Assembly: GCF_026847645.1 (NCBI RefSeq)
Contig: NZ_JAPSMC010000023.1
Location: 1-40,759, forward strand
DNA length: 40,759 nt
Source of the DNA: Anoxybacillus sp. J5B_2022
Lineage (GTDB): Bacteria > Bacillota > Bacilli > Bacillales > Anoxybacillaceae
Reading direction: 5' to 3'
Below the pieces are notes generated by a model. The model was not told the DNA's origin. It made no database searches and was given only the letters and a program-made list of their open reading frames with translations. The translations under genes and the position numbers were made by a program. Shown piece after piece: positions 34,425-40,759 of the stretch. Position 1 is the first letter of the stretch; each line of letters opens with the position of its first letter.

Positions 34425-34472
34425 TTAGTGTTGGAACGATTGTTGAATCATCATCTCATCCTTCCATGTAAG

Positions 34473-34667
34473 TTACGCGATGTCGACGTTCCGGTAGCGT
34501 ACGCCTTTATATTGAACACGGACAGGAATGCCTAATTCTTTTTCATACGCCTTCATTATCTTTTTCGCTTTTAAAAACGCATCCATCATTCCGTCGGCGA
34601 GAATGGCTTCTTCTCGCACCATTGGCTTGGTTTGATCTGTATAGAAAGAAAAGACATACTGTTTCAA
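34473..34667 (-). CDS. Small unknown protein (64 aa)
   Basis: Short basic protein reading KQYVFSFYTDQTKP, a central helix MMDAFLKAKKIMKAYEKEL and a strand-rich end VRVQYKGVRYRNVDIA. No family is recognised. TTG 34667 is the preferred start, because the ribosome site GGGAGGTGA lies 5-6 nt before it; GTG 34676 would fall inside this site. A good sigma-A promoter (34688-34715) and a strong terminator frame it, so it is a real single-gene unit. The alternation of strand, helix and strand suggests a small alpha/beta fold. Confidence 0.7.
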   Translation of the reverse strand: MKQYVFSFYTDQTKPMVREEAILADGMMDAFLKAKKIMKAYEKELGIPVRVQYKGVRYRNVDIA

Positions 34668-34687
34668 CGCTATCACCTCCCATTTAT

Positions 34688-34715
34688 ATTATAGAAAAAA
34701 TCTGTGTCCATTCAA
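34688..34715 (-). promoter_or_regulatory. Sigma-A promoter of the small unknown gene
   Basis: On the minus strand TTGAAT (34715-34710), 16-nt spacer, TATAAT (34693-34688; perfect -10 box), 20 bp before the start codon. Confidence 0.7.
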
Positions 34716-34773
34716 ATATATAAACTGTTACAATTGTGTTAACTTTTTATTAATCTCTTACCATATTCAATCA

Positions 34774-34809
34774 CAGAAAAAAACGTGTAGTCATTTAAGC
34801 TACACGTTT
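34774..34809 (-). terminator. Intrinsic terminator of the LysM/M23 gene
   Basis: AAACGTGTAG (34781-34790) and CTACACGTTT (34800-34809) form a 10-bp stem; on the minus strand a run of T residues follows (TTTTTTTCTGTG). Confidence 0.85.
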
Positions 34810-34818
34810 GTAAGTGTG

Positions 34819-36018
34819 TTACGGGTTATTTATTTTCCATTCCCAATACTTCAAATAGCTATAAGGGTTGATCGCATTCCAATTCAAATCATACATGCCA
34901 AAATGCAAATGAGCAATAAATTTTCCTGTCGTTCCGACTGGACCGTATCCAGAATCACCTACATAACCGATGAGTTGCCCTTTTTTTACCATTTGTCCTT
35001 GTTCGATGCCTGTTGCGTAGCCTTGCATATGTGCATAATAAATGTAAACCCCTTCATTTGTTTTGACAGTAAGACGCCAGCCACCAAAATCACTCCACCC
35101 TTTCCGAATGATCGTTCCGTCTGTTGCGGAGTAAATCGGTGTTCCTTTTGGCGCGATAATGTCTGTTCCTTCATGAACGCGGTCACCGCCATATTGTCGG
35201 CTTTCTCCGTACGTATCTCCAAACGGCGTGTACGTCCCTGTTTTAAGCGGGAAAAGAGCGTTTTGCAAGCGGTCGGGAGCTACAGGCTTCGAAAGTTCTC
35301 CGTCAGTCATTTTTAATACTTGGCCAACATAAATCGTGTCGGAAGCTAAATTGTTTATCGTTTTCAACTGTTGCACCGTCGTTCCGTATTTAGTCGCGAT
35401 ACTATATAAGCTATCCCCTGCTTGCACCGTATAGGTGACGGCTTTTGTAGTTGTTGTTGGCTCAGTCGGCGCAGCAGCTGCCGGTGTTTCCGCTGGCTTC
35501 ACGACATATAAAATTTGACCAACATAAATCGCGTCTGAGTTTAATTGGTTCCAAGTTTTTAAATCAACAAGTGAAACTCCATAATCCCGAGCAATGATAG
35601 AAAGCGATTCGCCTGACCGAACGGTATGGGTCGCATATGTTCCTTTCTCTGCTGGGATGATTAACGTTTGACCAGGATAAATAAAATCACTTGCAAGTTT
35701 GTTGCGAATTTTAATATCGGCAATCAACACTTGGTATGTTTTAGCAATTGAGGATAAACTATCTCCTGCCTTTACTATATAAGTTGATTCATGCTGATGT
35801 GACGGCAATAATGTCAACGTTTGGCCAACATAAATCCGGTCATCTTTTAGCGTATTCCAAGTTTTTAAATCGGCAACGGATATATGATACGCCGTAGCAA
35901 TTTTCCATAAACTATCCCCTGTTTGTACTTTGTACGTCAATTCGTGTGCATGTGCTTGTCCTACTCCGCTAGCGAACAATGCGAAGGTTAATCCTGCTAC
36001 CCATGTTTTTTTCTTCAT
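34819..36018 (-). CDS. Secreted LysM-repeat M23 peptidase (cell-wall hydrolase)
   Basis: 399-aa exported peptidoglycan hydrolase. The signal peptide is KKKTWVAGLTFALFASGVG with a likely cleavage after QAHA (residue 24). Four LysM domains follow, each with a GDSL or GESL core (starting near residues 29, 77, 128 and 193), then a proline/threonine linker before the fourth. The C-terminal M23 (LytM-type) domain has HEGTD and HLHFG, which provide the zinc ligands, so it should be an active metallo-endopeptidase acting on peptide cross-links. ATG 36018 follows GAGAGGTG. It stands as a single gene between two terminators, and could serve in growth, sporulation or germination. Confidence 0.93.
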   Translation of the reverse strand: MKKKTWVAGLTFALFASGVGQAHAHELTYKVQTGDSLWKIATAYHISVADLKTWNTLKDDRIYVGQTLTLLPSHQHESTYIVKAGDSLSSIAKTYQVLIADIKIRNKLASDFIYPGQTLIIPAEKGTYATHTVRSGESLSIIARDYGVSLVDLKTWNQLNSDAIYVGQILYVVKPAETPAAAAPTEPTTTTKAVTYTVQAGDSLYSIATKYGTTVQQLKTINNLASDTIYVGQVLKMTDGELSKPVAPDRLQNALFPLKTGTYTPFGDTYGESRQYGGDRVHEGTDIIAPKGTPIYSATDGTIIRKGWSDFGGWRLTVKTNEGVYIYYAHMQGYATGIEQGQMVKKGQLIGYVGDSGYGPVGTTGKFIAHLHFGMYDLNWNAINPYSYLKYWEWKINNP

Positions 36019-36111
36019 GCTGCACCTCTCTCTGCTAGTTTGATATATTCCCATTTTACTTGGAAAATAGCAGAGGAGGCAGACTGTAATTGTTGGAAAT
36101 ATTCGAACAAC

Positions 36112-36137
36112 AAAAAAAGCTGACGCTAAGCATCAAC
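36112..36137 (-). terminator. Intrinsic terminator of the DHH gene
   Basis: On the minus strand GTTGATGC-TTA-GCGTCAGC (36137-36119, two G-U pairs) followed by TTTTTTTG. It overlaps the 3' end of the coding region. Confidence 0.8.
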
Positions 36138-37365
36138 TTCTTTTGTTTTTATATTCGCTAATCGCTTCTGAATAACGGCGAAAAATCTCTTCTTTCGGCC
36201 ATAAAAGTTGTTGCTGTAAATACTCAGCCACGAGTGTATCTTCTGCTAATCCTGCCGCAAATTGCCGTTTCACCCAGCGTTCCGCCTCGTCTATACTTTG
36301 GAAAGAAACGGAATCGTCGTTGAACACTTTCCACGCGCGTTCGTCTTCATAAACAAGCAGAAACCACTGTTCTTCGCTGTTTTTGAAAAAGATGCCTTGA
36401 ACATGTGCCTTTGTATTATAACGGTTTTGCTCCGCATCGCGATAAACAGGCGGAAGATGAAATGCCGCCACGGCAAAGCGCGAAAACGTATGTTCATACA
36501 TCAAACAACCAGAAGCTTTCGGGTGGCCTCCACCGCCAAATTGCCGAGCAAATGCCGCCACATCTACTTCGTCATGAATCGTTCGAAACCCAATATGTTT
36601 CGTGCCAACATTCACCATCGCGATTAAATCCAAATGCGGCAGCCGTTTCGCTAAAGCATTTCCTAATTCGGATATATGTTGCTCTGCAAATACGATTCCA
36701 ACACAATATCTGTCGATCCATGTTTGCACTAATTGTTTTTGTTTTAAGCGGATGTAGCGTTCGACTTTCTTTTCTTCCGTTTGAAATAAATACTGTTCCA
36801 TATCTGTAAATGAAAACGGCATTTGTGCTCGCAAACGAGCCATCATTTGCTGAATAAACTCTTCCATCCCTAATATCGTCAATAAATCATTTAACCGTTT
36901 CGCCTCAATGTTTTGATTTTCATCCCACTCCCACGTATCGTACTGACGGACAAGCTCAACAAACGCATCTAACGTTTCGTTTCGCTGCAATTTTTGCTCA
37001 CGAACGAGATATTCATAAAATAGCGATGTCGCACACGTTTTCTTTCCGTGTTCATCCATCGGCTCAACTAATCCCCACGGATAGCGGTTAAAATGAAGGG
37101 CAGTCACATGGTGGTCAATCATTTGTACATGCTTTCCCGCCTGAAACCGTTTGGCCAATTTTTTCTCTATTTCTTCGTTTACCGCTAAGTCGGTAATATA
37201 TAAATGCACTTCGTCATGCTGGCTATTTTCAATGAATTGTCGCACGCGCTCATTTAAATTTCGATACGAACAATAGGAAATATCGACATTGTCACCGAAA
37301 GCAAGCTTTGCAAGCAATCCGCAACCAATTCCGTCTAAGTCGCTATCTGTAAACAATTTCACCAT
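36133..37365 (-). CDS. DHH/DHHA1-family phosphoesterase
   Basis: 410-aa manganese-dependent phosphoesterase of the DHH superfamily (relatives: NrnA nanoRNase, cyclic dinucleotide phosphodiesterases, YngD-like proteins). Motifs: DSDLDGIGCG (residues 7-16), ITDLAVN, MIDHH (DHH motif) and the DHHA1 loop GGGGHPKASG. It is longer than NrnA (about 313 aa), with a C-terminal extra region (NTKAHVQGIFFKNSEEQWF onward), as in YngD-type proteins. There is no membrane or GGDEF domain, so it is not GdpP. The start is at ATG 37365, preceded by GGGGAAG. It follows yojO by 24 bp and may be co-transcribed with it. Likely role: degradation of short RNA or cyclic dinucleotides. Confidence 0.88.
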   Translation of the reverse strand: MVKLFTDSDLDGIGCGLLAKLAFGDNVDISYCSYRNLNERVRQFIENSQHDEVHLYITDLAVNEEIEKKLAKRFQAGKHVQMIDHHVTALHFNRYPWGLVEPMDEHGKKTCATSLFYEYLVREQKLQRNETLDAFVELVRQYDTWEWDENQNIEAKRLNDLLTILGMEEFIQQMMARLRAQMPFSFTDMEQYLFQTEEKKVERYIRLKQKQLVQTWIDRYCVGIVFAEQHISELGNALAKRLPHLDLIAMVNVGTKHIGFRTIHDEVDVAAFARQFGGGGHPKASGCLMYEHTFSRFAVAAFHLPPVYRDAEQNRYNTKAHVQGIFFKNSEEQWFLLVYEDERAWKVFNDDSVSFQSIDEAERWVKRQFAAGLAEDTLVAEYLQQQLLWPKEEIFRRYSEAISEYKNKRS

Positions 37366-37389
37366 TCTACTTCCCCGCCTTATTTTGTC

Positions 37390-39306
37390 CTACAAGCTCT
37401 TATACAATAATTTCTTTAAAAGTGGGAACAACATATCTGGAAGGTGGGCAACGTCTGGAACAAAAAGGCTATGTTTTCCGTAAATGTTTTGAATCGTTTT
37501 CTGCTGTCCTTCCTCTATTTCCCCATTTGCTAAAAAAATATTGATCACTTCGATTCCTTTTTTTCTTGCTTCGAGTACGGCTTCGTGCGTATCAATGATT
37601 CCATTTTGCTCATAGCCATATGCCGCCGGCTCTCCATCAGAAAAAACTAATAAAAATTTTTGTTTCTCTGTACGTTGTGCTAATTGATCTGTCATCATTC
37701 GGATCGCAAAGCCGTCGCGATTATCTTCTTGGGGCTCAAGCTGAACAATTTCTGCGCCACTTTGCTTCTTCAGTGAAGTAGAAAAAGAAATGACCGTCTG
37801 AAAATAATTCGGTTGCTTCGTTTCATCGGCTTCATTCGCATCTTCCCAAAAACCAACAATTTGATGCGGAACGGCTACCGATTTCAATGCCTCATGAAAT
37901 AAAACGATTCCGCGTTTCGTTTCGTCCATTTTATCATACATCGAGGCGGAGCAATCAACTAACAACGTAAAAACAGCATCGATGGCGATAGACGGATCTT
38001 GTTTTTTGTAAAACAGGCGCGGCTGTTCCTCCGTCCATAAACGAAGTAATTTTTTATGCAGGCGGCCAAAATGCAAATCGGCGCGCGGCATCGTTTTTTT
38101 ATGCTCGAGCGTTTTTTCGATCATTTTCTTTAATTTCTTCTGATAAACAGCAATCTCTGCTTTCTTTTTCTCGTATTCTCGAATTTGTTGCGAAGAAGGT
38201 GGATGAGGGGAAAGGAAAATCGCTTCTGCGTACCGATTTTCTTTTCCGTACGGCTCGCCTTTTCCAGATGACCGGATGTCGATCTTTTCTGCCGTTTTTT
38301 GTTTCGTATAGTCGGTTCGGTTGCTTTTTTTGGCGGAACCTTGAACGATGGCAAGCGCTTGATCTCCTTCTTCTCCTTCGCGCACCCCTTCTCCTAACCA
38401 ATTCGTTTGTGAGCCTTGTTCCAGTTCAAATCGCAAAAAACTTTTCGTCATATCGCTCGTTTCGCGATGCCATGTCGGTAATGTTTGTTCGTGAAGGTCC
38501 TCATCTCCTTCAGCCGCTTGATCGAACACGTCACAGTTATTCAATGGATCCTTTCGTTTTATATCTTCGATTGTCGTTGCCGGTGCATCAGGTTCGTAGC
38601 TATGTTCTGGCAAATAAAAATACGTATTTAACATATCCTGTTCTAACACTTCATCGAACATTTCCGTCAGCATAAACACGGTATGGGCTACATCGTTCGT
38701 CGAAGCGGCGTCGAAAATTTGGCTCAACATTTGCCGAAGTCGCGGCATGAGGCGGTCAATCGGTTCGTGAATGAAAGGAATCTCTTCGAGTGGTGATTCA
38801 GATGTCAGCAACAAATAGATGACCGCAAATAATGTATCGGTATACACGCTTTTTATTAAATTGGCATTCATTTGGCTTTGGAAATAATGACGGTACGCGC
38901 GGCGCCGAGTACGGAACCACTTTTTTGTCCCAGGGCGCTCTTTTTTGCAAAGTTCCTCAAGCCGTAAATCTTCCGCCAGCATAAATAACTGTTTCGCAAA
39001 GCGAGGAATCGAAGTCGTATTCGCTTGATCAATGAACGCTCGCACTGCAGCAATATCTGTATACTGTAACGTACCGACAGCTCGCAAGCATACATCGCTT
39101 TTTAATCCGTCTATTTTTTCAGCATTCGAACGGTTATCCCAAAAATAACTGACGTATAATTTCCGATTCACAAAATCCACATACGATTGAAACCCAAATG
39201 CCACTTCCCAGTCGCTTTGCTTCGTCAACGTTTTCGTTAAATCAGATAGCTGCATAAATAAAAACGAATCCATTTTTTTATCATTAAACTGGATGAACCG
39301 TTTCAT
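37390..39306 (-). CDS. yojO: VWA-domain protein, partner of MoxR ATPase (YojO-like)
   Basis: 638-aa protein with a C-terminal von Willebrand A domain whose metal-ion site reads LLVDCSASM (DxSxS), with a later FSDGEP. The N-terminal two thirds are helical with a strongly charged linker (about residues 340-410). This plan matches the NorD/CoxE-like proteins and Bacillus YojO, which has the same length as far as I recall. Such proteins work with MoxR AAA ATPases to insert cofactors or remodel enzymes. ATG 39306 follows GAGGGAA. It begins 10 bp after the MoxR gene, so the two form an operon. Confidence 0.88.
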   Translation of the reverse strand: MKRFIQFNDKKMDSFLFMQLSDLTKTLTKQSDWEVAFGFQSYVDFVNRKLYVSYFWDNRSNAEKIDGLKSDVCLRAVGTLQYTDIAAVRAFIDQANTTSIPRFAKQLFMLAEDLRLEELCKKERPGTKKWFRTRRRAYRHYFQSQMNANLIKSVYTDTLFAVIYLLLTSESPLEEIPFIHEPIDRLMPRLRQMLSQIFDAASTNDVAHTVFMLTEMFDEVLEQDMLNTYFYLPEHSYEPDAPATTIEDIKRKDPLNNCDVFDQAAEGDEDLHEQTLPTWHRETSDMTKSFLRFELEQGSQTNWLGEGVREGEEGDQALAIVQGSAKKSNRTDYTKQKTAEKIDIRSSGKGEPYGKENRYAEAIFLSPHPPSSQQIREYEKKKAEIAVYQKKLKKMIEKTLEHKKTMPRADLHFGRLHKKLLRLWTEEQPRLFYKKQDPSIAIDAVFTLLVDCSASMYDKMDETKRGIVLFHEALKSVAVPHQIVGFWEDANEADETKQPNYFQTVISFSTSLKKQSGAEIVQLEPQEDNRDGFAIRMMTDQLAQRTEKQKFLLVFSDGEPAAYGYEQNGIIDTHEAVLEARKKGIEVINIFLANGEIEEGQQKTIQNIYGKHSLFVPDVAHLPDMLFPLLKKLLYKSL

Positions 39307-39316
39307 CGTTATTCCC

Positions 39317-40195
39317 TCACTCGAAGAGCGTTTCAGCAATGTTGCGTACAGCGGCTTTTTCGCGATCATCTTCTAGTTTTTCGACAATCCCGCGTTCAAT
39401 TGCTCGGAGCGGCGGCAAATAGACCGCTAAGTCGCATGCGTCAATTAAGGCACGAATGGAAGCCGCTTCCTCAGAAATTTGACCGTTTTTGACTTGGATA
39501 AGCAAATCTGCCGAGAGTTTAACAAAACGTTCGATTAACACGTCGTCCTTTAATATACTTTGCGCCAACAAGACAGATTTTAATGCAGCGCCTTGAATGT
39601 ACGGCACATCGATGACAATAAAGCGATTTTTCAGCGCTTCATTCAAAGGAACCGTTCCGATATAGCCTTCGTTAATCGCTGCAATCACTCCAAATGTATT
39701 TTCCGCTTTGACCACTTCGCCAGTAAATGGATTCGTGATCGTTTTCCGATAATCGAGTACTCCGTTCAAAATCGGCAACGTTTCTGGTTTCGCCATGTTA
39801 ATTTCGTCAATATAGAGCAAATGCCCTTTTTTCATCGCTTGAATGACAGGCCCGGGAATAAACTCAATGACCGTTTTTCCGTCTCGTTCTTGAATCGTTT
39901 TAAAGCCGAGCAATGCTTCTGCATCTAAATCAACAGAGCAGTTGATACTATGCATTGGTTGACCAAATAAAAACGATAACGTTTCTGCTAGCTTTGTTTT
40001 TCCGGCACCTGTTGGCCCTTTCAAGAGCACATTTTTCCCGAGCGCCAACGCAACGACGGCGTCGTGAATTATGTCTGTAGCCGCTTCTGTATAACCGCCA
40101 TTTCCGATTAAATAGGCATCTTCATCATAAGCAAATTGCTGCTTTCGTTTTTGAATCATTTGTTCGATCGCAGCGGGCAATGATGGAATATTCAT
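39317..40195 (-). CDS. yojN: MoxR-family AAA+ ATPase (YojN-like)
   Basis: About 292 aa, AAA_5/MoxR chaperone-like ATPase. Walker A is GPTGAGKTK, Walker B is [10 protein letters not shown], and sensor 1 is IAAINEGY followed by the arginine finger region [12 protein letters not shown]. It works with the VWA protein encoded next, using ATP to remodel a client complex (for example nitric-oxide reductase or CO dehydrogenase in related pairs); the client here is unknown. ATG 40195 follows GAAAGGACG at a workable distance; ATG 40219 is an alternative that would place the ribosome site inside the gene. A 15-bp palindrome (40251-40265) lies just upstream. Confidence 0.9.
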   Translation of the reverse strand: MNIPSLPAAIEQMIQKRKQQFAYDEDAYLIGNGGYTEAATDIIHDAVVALALGKNVLLKGPTGAGKTKLAETLSFLFGQPMHSINCSVDLDAEALLGFKTIQERDGKTVIEFIPGPVIQAMKKGHLLYIDEINMAKPETLPILNGVLDYRKTITNPFTGEVVKAENTFGVIAAINEGYIGTVPLNEALKNRFIVIDVPYIQGAALKSVLLAQSILKDDVLIERFVKLSADLLIQVKNGQISEEAASIRALIDACDLAVYLPPLRAIERGIVEKLEDDREKAAVRNIAETLFE

Positions 40196-40250
40196 GATGT
40201 TTATCGTCCTTTCTGTCATATTTAATCACCATATCATTCTACTCGATCTC

Positions 40251-40265
40251 TTGCGTTTGACGCAA
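40251..40265. promoter_or_regulatory. TTGCGT-N3-ACGCAA palindrome upstream of yojN
   Basis: Perfect 6-bp inverted repeat, TTGCGT and ACGCAA, with a 3-nt centre, about 55 bp before the yojN start. Possible operator; no known regulator is assigned. Confidence 0.35.
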
Positions 40266-40314
40266 AAAAGACGATTAGTTTCTTGTAAAAATGTTATGTA
40301 AACAAAATAGGTGG

Positions 40315-40340
40315 AAGAGAGCAACTACTTTTGCCCTCTT
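40315..40340 (-). terminator. Hairpin at the end of rtp
   Basis: AAGAGAGCAA (40315-40324) pairs with TTGCCCTCTT (40331-40340) over 10 positions, one of them G-U in the minus-strand transcript. It overlaps the rtp stop codon. A following T-tract is weak. Confidence 0.55.
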
Positions 40341-40713
40341 AGCTATAGTTATCTTGAATAGCCTTACGAATAAGCGCTTCACAGCGGTCTAACTCCGCCT
40401 TCAACTGTCGTTTATACAATTTCGCTTTTTCGTATCCGCCATCGGCAAATCGATAGTAAACGACTTCTTGATACTTCATGCCTTCTTTCTTTTGTTTCAC
40501 TTGTTTTAAAATGCCGTCTTCGATTAAATCGTGCAACGCCTTATATACTTCTGAATGGTTCGGTTTATAGCCGTACGGTTTAAACTCTTGCCGCAGCACG
40601 TCTAATATTTTCAGACCGTATAAACGTTCTTGTTCTGTCAACGTAATTAAATACAATTTTAAAAACGCGCGCTGCTTTAATAAAAATCCGCTTGGTGTCC
40701 GTTTCTCTGGCAT
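40339..40713 (-). CDS. rtp: Replication termination protein (Tus-like function, winged helix dimer)
   Basis: 124-aa contrahelicase that binds Ter sites and blocks replication forks from one side in Bacillus. The sequence follows Bacillus subtilis Rtp closely as I remember it: GFLLKQRAFLKLYLITLTEQ, RLYGLKILDVLRQEF, the recognition helix NHSEVYKALHDLI, the wing DGILKQVKQKKEG, and the C-terminal dimerisation helix YKRQLKAELDRCEALI. Length is nearly the same as the 122 aa of that protein. ATG 40713 follows GGAAAGGAG. In B. subtilis the protein represses its own gene through Ter sites at its promoter; that promoter would lie at or beyond the window edge here. Its presence marks a terminus-proximal region. 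Confidence 0.95.
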   Translation of the reverse strand: MPEKRTPSGFLLKQRAFLKLYLITLTEQERLYGLKILDVLRQEFKPYGYKPNHSEVYKALHDLIEDGILKQVKQKKEGMKYQEVVYYRFADGGYEKAKLYKRQLKAELDRCEALIRKAIQDNYS

Positions 40714-40759
40714 AAATCTAGCTCCTTTCCTGTTGGAAATGATCGTATGTCATACTCAT

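Noticed and set aside
34816-35316. Long plus-strand reading frame opposite the LysM/M23 gene
   Set aside because: It is antisense to a gene with clear domains, has no ribosome site and its translation shows no family features.
38199-38675. Plus-strand reading frame of over 150 codons opposite yojO
   Set aside because: It is a shadow of the yojO coding region, with low-complexity translation and no start signals.

Overview
The window looks like a chromosomal segment of a thermophilic or moderately thermophilic Bacillaceae (Geobacillus/Parageobacillus/Anoxybacillus type). The evidence is the cydABCD operon with the short Q-loop CydA of Firmicutes, a yojN/yojO-like MoxR-VWA pair, a Bacillus-type replication terminator protein (rtp) at the right edge, strong AGGAGG-type ribosome binding sites, and IS200/IS605- and ISL3-like debris. 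No rRNA, tRNA or CRISPR array was seen. Strand use switches near 34.3 kb: genes to the left are mostly on + and all genes to the right are on -. With rtp 6 kb away, this suggests the window lies in or close to the replication terminus.

Region 1 (about 1-20,055, + strand) is a large, AT-rich, co-oriented defence island. In order it encodes a type I-like specificity subunit, a ParA-like ATPase, a small protein with two apparent winged helices, a type I-like adenine methylase (HsdM), a RecF/OLD-like ATPase with a PIN-like nuclease, a second specificity subunit, two unrecognised proteins, a 1350-aa AAA-type ATPase, another unrecognised protein with a C-terminal winged helix, a NurA-like protein, a HerA helicase, a possible PD-(D/E)XK-type protein and a Ser/Thr kinase with TPR repeats. 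There is no HsdR. Methylase plus nuclease, ATPases and kinase is the domain set of the methylation-associated defence system (MADS) and MADS-like systems. I read this as an expanded MADS-like system with extra ParA, HerA-NurA and ATPase-PIN parts. Two lesions suggest it may be silenced or decaying: the first specificity gene has a disrupted 5' end, and the kinase gene is split by a 156-bp MITE with 27-bp inverted ends and an 8-bp target duplication.

Region 2 (20,107-22,434, - strand) is a primase-helicase fusion of the TOTE conflict-system type, convergent with the kinase and separated from it by a hairpin.

Region 3 (22.5-26.9 kb) is ordinary chromosome: a phasin-like coiled-coil protein, a UbiB/AarF kinase, a Y-family DNA polymerase and a ferritin-like protein. 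Between ubiB and dinB lies a decayed second copy of the PIN-like gene of region 1.

Region 4 (26.9-34.3 kb) starts with almost 1 kb of debris and leader DNA: a solo end of the same MITE family, a doxX fragment, a possible minus-strand gene tail, two 24-bp palindromes flanking a tandem 31-bp repeat, and a five-codon leader ORF. The tightly coupled cydABCD operon (cytochrome bd oxidase and its ABC exporter) follows. The end of cydD runs into an IS200/IS605-derived element without transposase that keeps omegaRNA-like hairpins.

Region 5 (34.4-40.76 kb, - strand) holds a small unknown protein, a LysM/M23 cell-wall hydrolase, a DHH phosphoesterase, the yojO-yojN pair and rtp, most with clear terminators.
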